From assembly GCA_947044365.1 (NCBI GenBank), contig OX345641.1:6842347-6906346 (forward strand): a DNA stretch of 64,000 nt, written 5' to 3'. Positions 10,482 to 23,215 of the stretch are shown here, one piece after another. The notes below the pieces were generated by a model. It was not told the DNA's origin. It was given only the letters and a program-made list of their open reading frames with translations, and made no database searches. The stretch is from Petrosia ficiformis. Its lineage: Eukaryota > Porifera > Demospongiae > Haplosclerida > Petrosiidae. A program made the position numbers and the translations under genes. Within the stretch, counting starts at the first letter, position 1, and each line of letters opens with the position of its first letter.

Positions 10482-11544
10482 ATGAATTGCAGCTATCAGA
10501 GAATTATTTGCCTTCTACTTTTAACAGCTATGGTCTTCATAGGAAGTTGTCAAGCTATCCAAGAAAGTGATGTGAAGAATACACGCATAAATCTAAAAGA
10601 AGGGCTCAGGGACACTTTAAGGATACTGGTGAGTGTCATGAATTTGTATTACCATTTTGAACCAACAATCGTGATCAATTATGATGAAATATTTAATCTT
10701 TCATTTATCTCTCCATAGCGTCTTAGCACAAACATTCCAAAAACTAATCATAAGACAATTGAGTCAATTTTAAAAGGACTATTTGATTATGGTGCTCCAG
10801 TTGAACATGTCACAGAAATACTTGACAGTAATGGATCAGGTGCAGAGGAAACCATACCAAAGACACTCCAAAGTCCTAATATCATTTTTGAAGCAGTATT
10901 AAAAGATGCTTGTGAATGGGTAAGCAACATAGACTGTGGAAACAATATTATACTTTGAATAAAAAGACTGCAAGACACATGTCCAGGAAAAATATCCGGA
11001 CAGCTGGGGTTTGAATCCAGCACCTTTGATTACTAGTCAGATGCTCCATTCCTCCGAACTGGCCCATACGTGTGACTAGAAATCACAAGATCATGGTTTC
11101 AAGCACCAGCTGGTCCACATTTTTTTTCTGGACCTGTGTTTCTCTCTTTATTCATAAACATATACACAAACTAATTGTTCAGAATAATAAATAAATTCCA
11201 CGTTAAAAATACCAGCTATACGGTATTATAAATCTGTACTCACATGTACATTAATTAGTTGATTTGTCATCCTATAGGCAAAAACAAAACTTACTAATAA
11301 TGCTCTAAACTGCTCTGATGAAAATAGTTTCATGGAAGTTTTGATGCCAGTTGCAGTTATAGCAGTAGCTGAAGATATGAAGAAAAATATGGAAGATCTT
11401 CACCAGGATAACTTTCAAACATCAACTTGTAAATGGTTTTTCTGTACTTTCAAATGTGGAAACACCACAGTTAGTGAACAGCAGTACAACTATATGGCTG
11501 ATAAACTAGATTGTGACAATGATTCTTGTGATCAATGTCAATAA
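10482..11544 (+). CDS. Small secreted cysteine-rich protein, type B, copy 2 (B2)
   Basis: 204 residues; exons 10482-10628, 10719-10919, 11278-11544. Differs from B1 by very few residues (for example Thr-to-Lys in the Asp-Val-Thr-Asn segment after the signal peptide and Gly-to-Glu in exon 2); exon 3 is identical at protein level. All eight cysteines and the signal peptide are kept. TATA at 10368-10375. Near-identity of introns and flanks as well as exons indicates recent duplication or ongoing gene conversion rather than selection on the protein alone. Confidence 0.85.
10957..11155. mobile_element. Inverted SINE-like pair in B2 intron 2
   Basis: Duplicate of the pair at 3796-3994, same position in the intron. 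Confidence 0.6.
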
Positions 11545-12009
11545 TAGTCTATTTAAACTCTTACAATTAATAATAATTAAATATTTTTATTACAATGTCA
11601 ATTATTAATTAGTATACATACATCTTTTATAGTTCTTCTATTTTGAATTATTTGTTTCTTACATAATAAATATCATACATATAATTGATTCACACATGCA
11701 TGCCCAGTGGATGTTAGGATTCAAATTTAGTAAGTAATAAAATATTATACATGATTGATAGTGCAGAATGGAATACGTAATATAGTTGTCTCTCTGTTTC
11801 TATAATTATAATTATATATATATATATATATATATAGAATAATAAAAAAATGTTTTTAAATGAAAGAGTATGTAGGAATATATATCAAAACCGAAAAAGC
11901 ACAGGAACAAGATGGCTTTGGCAATAAAATGAAATACCACTTCCACATAACAACAGTATCACTTCTTTGTGTTTTGCCTTTACTCTAGCTGTGTATATAT
12001 ATTGATATA

Positions 12010-12040
<31 letters not shown>

Positions 12041-12042
12041 GT

Positions 12043-12414
12043 ATGATGATGACATCATCCCTTTGATGTGGTGAGTCCTATATAGACCTTCCATGTGCAC
12101 ACTATGCAGGAGATGTCACCATTATACAATATATTGTATATAGTATGCTAATAGGTCCTATATACTGAATATAGGACCCTTGTTTTGTGTCCTCGGATGT
12201 GATATAGCACAGGCTCGGGCTATATCACATCCTCGAACACAAAACTCAGGTTCTATATTTTGTATATAGGACGTAATAGCATACCATATAATATACATAT
12301 ACATATATATATATATAGTATGCTAATAGTCCTATATGCAGTATATAGGACCTAATAGCATACTATATACAATATATAGGACTCACCACATCAAAGGGAT
12401 GATGTCACCATTAT
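12043..12414. mobile_element. Foldback element, unit 2 copy with shortened right arm
   Basis: Same as 4878-5307, but part of the right arm (the complement of the TGCAGGAGATGTCACC block) is missing, so the hairpin is asymmetric. Confidence 0.75.
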
Positions 12415-12932
12415 AATAATAATGATAATATATTATAGTAGTTGACATTTGTAATAAAATTCAAGTTGAGTACATTGACATTCACTGAGTTATTATATTT
12501 TTGTTGTTAATTAATAAAATAATTTATAGTTCTAAACTAAAATCCAGAAGTGAAACAAGAGACCTACCTTGTATAATTAAACTTATTTACAATTGGATTA
12601 AAATTAAGGAGAAAGAAAACAAACTTCTGATTTTGATTACAAAATCTGAGACCGGCAAGCAATTAAAATGATGAGGTAAGTATTTTGCAATACTGACTAC
12701 GATTATAACATAGTCACTTTTATGTTTACCAACATGCAAGCGCATTTGATAGTGTATAATCCATATAGTATTATAGGATAAATTAAACTTTTTTTAATTT
12801 GGCTAAATAGATTATCGTGCTGTGCGGATTATAATTAATAAGTGAAAGTCATCAGGTATAGAAGAGTAATTATTGATACGTATTCTCCCATTATATGTGT
12901 ATCAAATCCATTATGGCACTAGCACCTGCTGG

Positions 12933-13219
12933 CAGGGGTGGGTCTAGAAATTTGGTAAGGTAGGGCAAAGCATACGGGGAAAATTTATTGAATAATTCAT
13001 TAATCATGAGGGGTGTGGTCACTTAATTTAGGCTATGCGCAATAATAGATTATCTTCTGTGTCCAAATTTTAGTTATAATTGACTCCACCCTTCATGTCA
13101 TGTATGTAAACAACTCACAAAAATTTAATTTTTCAAATAAATTTTCATACAAGTATAAACTTAGGGGGCCAATTGCCCTCCCTGCCCCCCCCCCCCCCCC
13201 CCCTGTAGACCCGCCCCTG
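12933..13219. mobile_element. hAT-type MITE, unit 2 copy
   Basis: Same element and same CCTGCTGG duplication (12925-12932 and 13220-13227) as at 5826-6106; six bases longer, mainly through expansion of the internal poly-C. Confidence 0.85.
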
Positions 13220-14194
13220 CCTGCTGGGATATATACTACTGCATGAACCCACATATTTATTTGACTGATCTAATGATTGACAGTTTTACAATATTTTTTG
13301 TTTTACATGGCACAAGTAGGGAGATCAGTCAATTTACATCATGCACAGTAAATCGTAATGAGGAGAGCATTTAAAAAATAGAAAGTAAAAAAGAAACTTT
13401 ACTTAGCACAGAGAGATCCAGAGTTGAATATATTGATCTTCTGTTAGTATATTCATTTTCACATCAACATTGTACATGGAAGAGATCATTTGTGGGGTTT
13501 ATAATTAAATGTATAATATGCTTGTAATAGTAATTCCATACAAAAATAGAAAGTGCATGCATAATATAAAGAAGAGATTCATGGCAACACAGTTGCATGC
13601 ATAAACATTTACAGGTAATTTCATAACGTAATAATAGAACTTCCTTCATTATGCAATCTGTACATTCACTTTAGTGGGTTCTGTTGGGCAACACAATTAA
13701 AAGCAGTAATGAGCTCCACCTGTTGCAAAATACCGGGAAAAGCAGATGATAATAAGAGAGTTTATTTGTAATTAAGCAGACAATACTACATCCATACAAA
13801 ATTTCAAACTCTATACACAACAATGACATACAATGTATATGAGCAGAACAAACATTGACATGTTAGTTAAAACAACACTAACAGTCACATTGCCTTTTAG
13901 TTTCTCCGAATGCTATAGATTACAAGTCATTTCAACTTCTTGATGTACAGTACCAATTTAAAATTCTATTATGGTAGAATCCATTTTCTTGACAGCAAAA
14001 CACATTATAGAATGCAATACAGCTAAACCCCAAATATTTGTCTGATCTAATGATCAAGTTCAATCAATATTTGTTGTATTTCGAGAAAAATAATATTTCT
14101 CTTCACATCATAATAATTTCTATTGTTGTTAATCTTGCATTGTTCATGCATGATGAAATATGAATTTATGTCATCTCTGTAAGATTGAGTTTGG

Positions 14195-14241
<47 letters not shown>

Positions 14242-14562
14242 TAATAATAATAATTTGGAGGAGGGCTATCTGGTAACAAGTGACTTGATGATTTTTTCGG
14301 CTAACATAATAAGAGAAGTTGGAAAGCTCCAAGCCCTTCGCCTTAGTTTATCCCCCTCTCATTCAATCTCACATTTGTTCCAATGGCTGTCTATCTGTTT
14401 ATGGCGTGGAAATGCCTGTCTATGGGCCTCTCGATTGCCTCATCATCTGAAGACGGGATATTATGACTTCAAATTAGCACCAATAAATAACTTGTTTTTA
14501 TTTTATTTTCTTTTATTTTCTGTTTTAATAATAATAAATAGTATATCATAATATACTATTGT

Positions 14563-14604
<42 letters not shown>

Positions 14605-14745
14605 GTAATAATAATAATAATAATATTAAAAATAACAATAAATATTATATTACAAAGTGATCATGAAATTAAAATGACCTGAAATGCTGCGAAAAGGTTA
14701 TATAAATTATAAAAGAATTCGAATTTCTTATAGTACAGGTTAAAT

Positions 14746-15890
14746 AATTATTGTTTAGTTAAAAGTAAAAAAAATTAATGGTGAAATAAAGCATAATAGT
14801 TACCAGTGATTAGAGCAGAAACATATTATTTATTGACATTGAGTACAATCAAATACTTCCGGACAATGAGATAATCTATTTTTATAGAATGTGTACTGCT
14901 CTTCGGTAAGGTTTGTTTCTCCACATTTATTGAAATTACAATAAAACCATGTACACTCATTCATAGCATCTGATGGATCAGATTGAAGATCATTAAGAAT
15001 ATCATCTGCTAACAACATATTAATTGCAGTTGGGAGAACATCTTTTGAAAAACTCTCAACTGAGCATTCCAAATTAACACCAAGTATAGCTTTTATCTAC
15101 AAGATGATAGAAACAAGTCATACCATGTAAAATCATTATTAATGTATTGTGATTACGACAAGCTTGGATATTTAAACTTATTATTATAGAGCCCCCATGT
15201 TATTAATAATGCTCATGTAGTCAATTGTACTGAAATATAATACTAAATAGTTGTGCTTGTTGCCAATTATATTAGGAATAAATAAACCTCAATCATAATC
15301 TATAATTATAATATAATTATCATTATATGCAAGTTAGTAGTTATATACATACCCATTCACAACCATCTGTTAGTAAGGCTTTGACCAGATGGCTAGTTGC
15401 TTGTATTGTCTCTGAACTGATCTTGTCTGCATCTAATTCACTACTGTATGATGATCCATTAAGATGATTGACTATTTCATTATACTCAATTAATTGTGTG
15501 AATTGCTTCAAGATTTCCTTTAATATCATTTTTTCTGCTTTGTTATAATTGCTACCACCCTATGGATAGAGAGATCACTGAATGATTAAGTGTTTATAAT
15601 AATTGTAATGCATCTAATTATTGTTTCATAATTAGTGTGTAAGTAAATAAACAAAAGCATATAGAATAATAATATAATATAATATAGATTCTATATCTGA
15701 TGCTTACCAGTAAGTATACTGTGGCGTTAAGTCCTCCTTCTAGATTCTCTTGTGATATTTGAGTCTCATCAATTTGTCTGCTCTTACGAAGAGGCAGACA
15801 ATTTCCTACAGTAGCTATAGCTACTAGAAGCAGAAGAGAGACAATCATCTTGTGGCTATGCTCCATTACTATTTTAGTCTTGTAAAAGGG
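14746..15890. repeat. Tandem duplication unit 3, truncated high-identity part
   Basis: Nearly identical to unit 2 through the whole A gene (offset 7,114), then identity drops sharply just upstream of the A3 start codon at about 15870-15890. Everything beyond, including B3, is an older, diverged copy. The break marks a crossover or conversion boundary. Confidence 0.8.
14830..15866 (-). CDS. Small secreted cysteine-rich protein, type A, copy 3 (A3)
   Basis: 210 residues; exons on minus 15708-15866, 15353-15559, 14830-15096. Protein differs from A2 by a single noted change (Gln to Lys near the start of exon 2) plus synonymous differences. Signal peptide and eight mature cysteines kept. Its 5' leader and promoter (TATATAAAAG on minus at 15973-15982) belong to the diverged sequence to the right, so a recent coding region is joined to an older promoter. 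Confidence 0.85.
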
Positions 15891-16885
15891 AGTATTTAAA
15901 ACTCTGGATATATTTTTTATCTTGTCCTGTTGACTCTTTTTGGTTTGATAGTTTGGTGTGTAACAGAATTGTCTTTTATATACTTTAGGTGGAGCTGGAA
16001 TGATTTCTTGCTATTCATGTTGATGTAATCCCTGAGATCATTCATTTGAATTCTTTTGCATAGTAACAAGCAATTGGAACTAATTTGTGTAATTATGCTG
16101 ATTGATTTCAGAGTTTTGAAATGTGTGATAGTGAAGTAATGATCTCAGCCTGTTTTACAATGATCATTAACATGTTATAATTAATAAATAGTTATAATAA
16201 TTATTTGTAGATAATCATTATTAAAACGAATTTTGTCACTTGTTGATTAGTTGCAGCAAACACTCTGAGTGCCAGTAATAAAAAATCTTTTCATTTTAAT
16301 ACGTTCTGTTGGTTCATGATCGCGACTAATCATGTTTAATATTCAATAGTTCAATTCTAGTACATATTCCATCATCTCATTAATTTCTGCCTTATATCAC
16401 TCACTAACTAGATTGAATAATAAACGTATATATAACAATGTTAAACACACATTGTTTGTATACAGCTTGGCATAACCAACTGTTTTAAGGTTTCTGTTGG
16501 TTAACTATGACAAATTCTTTTGCCTTGGATACACACAGTTTTGTATGCCCACTCGTAATTTGAGTAAGGAAATACTTAATCAATTCTATGCCGTTGCCAT
16601 AGCTATCACAAACCTTTGCCATGGCAACTAGATGTAGTCTGGATCCCAAAAGCTATTACATCTTATGAATCTATTGAAATGCTTTTTTTATTCAATTGTA
16701 ATTGATAGTTACAGTTGCAATGAGATAAGTTCAACAAATGATGCGTAAATTGTGTAATGCGTATTTCCAGATCCGCCTTGAGTATATAAGAAAGCTCTGT
16801 TGCATACCAGACATCACAGACAAGATAAGTAATATATCAAGATACCTCACTAGACAAGATAATTATAAATTTGCAAATTAGTACA
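15867..16885. promoter_or_regulatory. Divergent promoter region between A3 and B3
   Basis: Shorter than in units 1 and 2 (about 1.0 against 1.7 kb) because the piggyBac-like MITE and other segments are absent. TATA boxes at 15973-15982 (minus, A3) and 16783-16790 (plus, B3). Sequence retained in all three units, such as the block ATTGATAGTTACAGTTGCAA upstream of B, is a candidate for functional elements. Confidence 0.6.
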
Positions 16886-17669
16886 ATGAATTGCAGCTAT
16901 CAGAGAATTATTTGCCTTCTACTTTTAACAGCTATGGTCTTCATAGGAAGTTGTCAAGCTCTCCAAGAAAGTGATGTGACTAATACACGCATAAATCTAA
17001 AAGAAGGGCTCAGGGACGCTTTAAGAATACTGGTGAGTGTCACGCATTTGTATTACCACTTTGAACCAAAAATCGTGATCAATTATAATGAAATATTTAA
17101 TCTTTCATTTATCTCTCCATAGCGTCTTAGCACAAAGATTCCTAAAACTAATTATAGAACAACTGAGTCAATTTTAAAAGGACTCTTTGATTATGATGCT
17201 CTAGTTGAACATCTCAATGGATTACCTGACAGTAATGGATCAGGTGCAGAGGAAACTAAATCAAAGACTCCCATTTTTGAAACACTATTAGAAGATGCTT
17301 GTAAATGGGTAAGTGGTATATTATATAATTATACTATAAACCTGTACTCGTACATTAGTTAGTTGCTTTGTTATTATTATCCTGTAGGCAAAAACAAAAC
17401 TTACTAAGAGCGATCAGAAATTAAACTGCTCTGATGAAAACAGTTTCATGAAAGTTTTGATGCCAGTTGCAGTTATAGCAGTAGCTGAAGATATGAAGAA
17501 AAGTATGGAAGATCTACACCAGGATAGCTTTCAAACATCAACTTGTAAATGGTTTTTCTGTACTTTCAAATGTGGAAACACTACAGTTAGTGAACAGCAG
17601 TACAACTATATGGCTAATAAACTAGGCAACTATAATTGTGACAATAAATCTTGTGATGAATGTCGATAA
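16886..17669 (+). CDS. Small secreted cysteine-rich protein, type B, copy 3 (B3)
   Basis: 204 residues; exons 16886-17032, 17123-17308, 17388-17669. Exon 2 is five codons shorter than in B1/B2; exon 3 is longer by five codons (Lys-Ser-Asp-Gln region near its start and Gly-Asn-Tyr-Asn near the end). The exon 2 terminal triplet stays Cys-x-Trp (Lys instead of Glu). All eight cysteine positions remain. Intron 2 is only about 80 bases and lacks the SINE pair, so it represents the pre-insertion state. Clearly more diverged from B1/B2 than they are from each other. Confidence 0.85.
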
Positions 17670-18869
17670 TAACCTACAAGTTGCAATTGAAACTCTTCAC
17701 CATTAATATAATTTGTAGTTATAATATTTTATTATGATATCAATTATTAATTAGTACATACACAAATCACTTGTATAATTTTTCTATTTTTAATTATAAT
17801 AGTATAATAGTTATTCTTTCTTTTAACTTCATAATAGTAAATCATTATTTCAGGTACTAAAGGGTTAATTAATTAATTAATTAACTATATATTAAATTCC
17901 ATTATATATCAACTAATATTATGACTGTTAGTATATAATAGTATATATTTTCTTTACAAAATTATACATAATTATAATAATATATAATCCATTCACATGT
18001 GCATGTCTACATAGCTACATACTCGTGTTAACGATGTTATGAGTAACTAAAGAACTGTGCATACTAGAATTTGACTTAGCTATTTTTTGGGACTTGCAAC
18101 AAATATAATAAATATTAACATAATCGCAGATATCGTTGATGCAGAATAGAAACTGTTATATACTTATAATTATCTCCCTCTCTTCAATTCCTCTATCTTT
18201 CTAATGTAATAATTGTAATTAAGTCTTCAAAAGCTCAAGTTGCATATTTGTATGTTATCGTCAATTGGTATATAATTATGCTATGTCAACTCTTTTAATT
18301 ACTAGCAGATAATTAGGCATGAGCGAAATGAAAAACTACAAGAAAAATAGTAGCAAAAGTAAGACCTATACCATGTAAAATGTATATAAATACAAGCAAT
18401 AACAATGTTAAAAATAAAGAAAAGCAATGGTAATTTGTAATTGCAAAATCACAGACAAATATGTAATTATGGGATAATGAACTATACATTATAACAATAA
18501 TCTTAATGACCATCACAACATAGTCAATAATACTGGCATACAACATCTTCTGTTGCTAAAAAAGTGCATTTGCTCTAGTTTTGGAAACTATGCTCACTTC
18601 CTTAAAACTTGGCTTTATTTCTTTTACTAATTAATATTATTTTTTATGTAAACACAGAAAAAGTAATGCCTGTAAATTAAAGACTCCCAGGCATTTAAAT
18701 TTTTTTTATGCAAGTTTTTTACTAAACGTGGCTAATGAGGAAGCTGGAATAGCACAAGTTGCTAGCTAAATATTAAGTAACCATTGAGCTCTGGCCTTGC
18801 ATCCCTCCAAAAAATGAGCTGACAAACATCTCTTCATTGTGAGGGTAGAGCTGAGTATAGTCTAGTCAT

Positions 18870-18985
18870 GGGCAAAAAAAAACCTGCACTAGTGGGGGGT
18901 TTGACCCTGCAACCTTTCAATTGCACTTTAATCAGTAGACTACTAGTACACTCTCAACTATTAACCTGCCCAGTGTGTGTCATAT
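18870..18985 (-). mobile_element. Degraded tRNA-derived SINE-like sequence
   Basis: Read on minus: an A-box-like TAGTTGAGAGTG, then a B-box-like GGTTGCAGGGTCAAACCC at about 18897-18914, ending in an A/T homopolymer. It cannot form an intact tRNA. Confidence 0.4.
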
Positions 18986-19640
18986 GACTTTTGGGGAAAG
19001 AGGTTGAGGGTGAAACCTGAGACCACTTTCCCACAGGTATTAGGGATGGAGTAGGGAGTGATCTAGTCTGGCAAGCAGATCTTTTACATTATAATTATTG
19101 GGATGTATAATAAAATTGAAGGCAAAACCATGAAAGCCACACCCACTCCAAGTACAATGCATTTTGAGAACACAGATAAAGCCGTTTTCTGAAAATTGAG
19201 TTTACTTTCATAGTGACAAGGTGCTGAAGAAAGCTGAATTCTGTAGCTTGTAAGTAAAACCATAAATCTGCCTTTTTAGGTGCTCTCAAACTCCGGTCTT
19301 TCTCAGATCTAGAGACCTACAGTTTATTCCGCCAGACCTGTCCACCCACCTCCCACCTGCTTACGTAGGTTTTTTTTCTGCACCTATAATTATACCACCT
19401 TCTCAGGTGGGTGTGACTTCCAACAGATTTAGAACCAGATTGAGTTGCTCCTCCCCCTCCCCCAAGTACAACTTTGACACTGTTCAAGCAGGCTAATTAT
19501 ATATTATACTTAAATACATTGACGAATTTTAATTTGACCATCTGAACCCAAACTACCACACTGCTAAATAATATATAACCTTAACTGAGAAATCTTCTCT
19601 TTCAGTCTCACCTGATGCAACAAAACCAAAATACATAAAT

Positions 19641-19663
19641 ACACACACACACACACACACACA
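19641..19663. repeat. (AC)n microsatellite
   Basis: About eleven uninterrupted AC dinucleotides. Confidence 0.95.
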
Positions 19664-22602
19664 AGTAATTACATCATACATATATTACAGCAGTACACTG
19701 AATTTCACGTATAAAGAGTAGTATAAATCACTCCTAAAATATTTCGTGTGAATATATGCGTATTCATGATTATATGTTTAGTGATAATATTCTCAAGCAT
19801 GAAATTATTATATTCTGTGGTTAGTATAAGTATTATACTATTTTGAATGAGTAATACAGCTGCAATACTATCCTTATATCATGTGAACAATAATGAAAAA
19901 CAAATTGTTCCAGCATGCCCATATGGATAAACAATAATATTAATATTTGTGTCTCATTTTCCTAACAGCTTCTTAATGTGGTAGTAGGATGTATTTTGGT
20001 ATGCACATTTATTATTGGCATGATTAGTCATTTTACTATAACCAATAATTTGAAACAAATTGATCCTCACACCATGCATATAATTACAATATGTATGGCT
20101 TGTTTTTGATCTTCAAAACTGAAGTCAACAGCTTCTTTATCTGGTAGTACGGTGTATTCACGAACTGTAGTCATATCATTAAATTTTCATAGGGCTGATT
20201 GATTGAATAATGAATCGATACTGAAGTTCTTCTGATTGTAGCTAGGTCTGTGATAACATTGAATATATACAGTATAGTATCAATTATCTATATGTGATAT
20301 AACATATTACATAACCAAACTAAATTTCTGGAAGCAATGCCAACAACTGCACAAATGCAATACATAACTTAGACCTAATAAAGGCACATAGTGAAGGAAC
20401 ATAATTATTATGGAGTAGGGGGGAGGGGGCTGGTTTCAGTGCACGATGTAACCCAGCAAAACGTTCAGCTATAACGAGACATAACCAATCAACGGTAGCA
20501 ATGTCGCCTACCTGGAAAATTGAGCACTTCTTGTGTGTTTTGGTGGCTTTGCCCGCAACTCAGAGAGATCTCAGCACATTTTGCATTTCTTAATTAGAAA
20601 TATTTGAAAAAAGTGGGTAGACAACGGCCCCCCCACCCCCCAGTTCCATTGCCTATGTGTTAATTATTCTAAATGACATACTCAGTTTTCAAGCATGTGA
20701 CAGCAAATAATGTAAATGACAGGAAGCTATTTTTAACCCTTCCCATTTGAAGATCAAAATGCCTTAGGGTTTCCTGTGTTAATTGCCTAATTACTTACAC
20801 TCCTTTTTTGATTGTCAATTGATTTAAAGTTAGTGACAATTAATTTCACAATCTTGGCTGAATCCAACCCCTACTTTTTATCAGAGAGTACAGCCTATGT
20901 AGTAATGGCACAGGGAAAAAATGAGCAATGTAGCCCATATAGCTATTTCAATTGCTAGTGAAGAGCAACATGAAATCTCTGCTAATATACAGAGATAACT
21001 CCTAATACTCCCATACCTTTGGTATCTACTGTTGCTATGGCCAACAACATTTTCTAGACAGCTAGAGACTGGCAAAATCTTCATAATACTATTCTTGATG
21101 TGATAGCAAACAGAACCCATATAATGACCTGTAGCTAGAGAGTCAATACATAATTATAATTATGGTGCTAATAACAAAAAAGGTTAACTAAACTTGTTAT
21201 TGCTAACTATGAAAACAATTAACGCATTGCTGATGTAACACATGTAATACTGACAAAAGACTAGAGGCACCATTTAGTAAAGCACAGTCAGCTGAATGTA
21301 TTGCAGCATGTCCCCACCTTGGTTACACAACTGATGATCTGTACTAATCATATTATGTACGTGCCTAGGATATTACAATAATGGGAGCTAGGACTTCAAT
21401 CAGTTCACCACGTATCATTTAGTAGAGAACTGAGGGGTGTAGGCAACCAAGAATACTTTCCCATAGAACTACCAGTTCACAAATCACTCAAACATTTCCA
21501 GTGAGTTTATATATACACAAGAGTGCTATATAGCCTTTTCGATAAGTTGAGCAAATACAATTATTCCCACAAATCAGATTTAGCTACTGACCCATTAGTT
21601 ACAGAGACTGCGGTGCACTTTAATTATTAGTGCACAGAGATCATAAGTGCAATGCAATAATTCCCTCACAGTGCAAAAATTATATATTAATTTTCATAAT
21701 AATTATAATTATGTTTCCACAACTAATTAATCAAAAAGGAGGAGGGGCTATCATGAATAATTAAGGCTTTATCCCTATGATTGATTGCTTTCCATGGAGT
21801 TCAATGTGCTTCACACTAAAACGAATACTTGTCCTTTGCTATATATCATGAGACACATAAAGCCCATAGGTACACATTAATTAGTTCAAGTTGTTTGTTG
21901 TTTCTAGAATGGTACATCGATGTTGCTAAGTTATGTGTTAGTTTGATATCTCAGTACAAAATCAATCAGCAGGCCTAATATCATAGAGGCAGACTATTGT
22001 GGCAGTAATAATTTATTATACAATAAATAAATTATGCAGATTTTTATGGCTCGCAGAGCCATCCCGCCTTCCACGGGGTGTATATATAATTATATATTAT
22101 ATATTATATATAATTATAACTAATACTAATAACTGCTGTATATAGCAGAGAAACAGTATAAAGATGATCATCATCAGTCATCATTTAGAACCTTGAAGGA
22201 GGTACTTCAGTTTCTGTGCAGTGACACTTATTCGGGACCCAGTTCTCAAGTACACAGAAAGGTAGAGACACTGGTGCCATAAGCAATGATTAATACATAG
22301 TCATCAAAAAGCAATTATATGGATACTTGTTTTCATAATATATATCTTGTTTATACACGTACATCAGTGTCATCAACCCAAATATTTAAAGTATGCATGG
22401 GGGATATAGCTGACTGCATGCAGTGGGAAGTAGTTGCTATGGAATAGAGCAGACTAGTGCCAAACTTTCCAGTAGGTAGACAAAAATCATGTGGGATATT
22501 TTATTAGTATGTTTATCATAATTCCTAGTATGATGGTGGCAAGATTGTGTGAGATTATATTTCAGTAAAATAGAGTGTTATGAGCATTCTATAAGATCCA
22601 GT

Positions 22603-22706
22603 GCATAATGGCATATGCTGCAACTACAGCAACGGTATCACGTATGCACGATTGTGCATAAGCTTACGTGATACCATTGCTGTAGTTACAACATTTGCCA
22701 TTATGC
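22603..22706. repeat. Imperfect hairpin, about 42-base arms
   Basis: GCATAATGGCA ... CAACTACAGCAA-GGTATCACGTA is mirrored by TACGTGATACC ... GCTGTAGTTAC ... GCCATTATGC. Probably a small palindromic element; no gene within 500 bases. Confidence 0.7.
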
Positions 22707-23183
22707 CAGGAAACTGGGAAGCTTTAAACCAGTCCAAAATATACAACACACAGCAACAACATGAAAACTAGATTTCAATGCTCACAACAAAATTACTTGT
22801 ATTTAAATACAATATTTAACCTTAATGAATTCTGTCGCAGTAGTTCACAATGTCCAGTCGCAAATGAGATATGTTTTCAATACAAATACATACCTTCAGT
22901 CAACTTGAAGAGATCATTTGCCATATGCATAGTTACAGGCATCTCGTGATGAATTCTACATGTCTATACAACACTCATAATTATATATACCTGTATGTGA
23001 GTTTAAACAAGTTAAATGTCTATACACAAGTATGATGTATTTAAGGATCAATACAGTCATTTCTCGACATGAGACAAGTCCAATGCGTATAATGATGTCA
23101 CATCTTCAGAATGAGTCCGATCTATTGCGTAATGAATTTAATATACATGATATCACTTCCTGACTACTAAGCGCGCGCGCGCT

Positions 23184-23189
23184 TATAAA
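23184..23189 (+). promoter_or_regulatory. Possible TATA box of the EGF receptor gene
   Basis: TATAAA just after an alternating GC run, only 27 bases before the chosen ATG at 23216. If used, the leader would be almost absent, so either the leader is very short or the real start lies elsewhere. Confidence 0.35.
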
Positions 23190-23215
23190 CAAGTGACAAA
23201 TTTCCAACTATTGTA

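Larger units (their letters stand above)
7631..14745. repeat. Tandem duplication unit 2 (A2/B2), about 7.1 kb
   Basis: Second copy of the A/B unit with all inserted elements of unit 1 in place (piggyBac-like MITE, SINE pair, foldback, hAT MITE). Differences are scattered substitutions, microsatellite lengths, a shorter right arm of the foldback and a longer poly-C. Its left flank (6450-7630) matches the left flank of unit 3 (13560-14745) better than that of unit 1. Confidence 0.85.
11545..14829. other. Intergenic region between B2 and A3
   Basis: No gene seen. It repeats the B1-A2 spacer: foldback element, hAT MITE, AAT microsatellites (14195-14254 and 14565-14627). A poly-C run of about 19 at 13185-13203 replaces a shorter interrupted C tract in unit 1. 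Confidence 0.7.
17670..23183. other. Long intergenic region, no gene recognised
   Basis: No convincing coding exon found. Contains a SINE-like sequence (18870-18985), an (AC)n run (19641-19663), a stretch at 20880-21115 related to the repeat in the 27.3-28.3 kb foldback, a repeat near 20.41-20.65 kb with an inverted relative near 24.5 kb, TA-rich sequence near 22.08 kb, and a hairpin (22603-22706). Confidence 0.6.
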
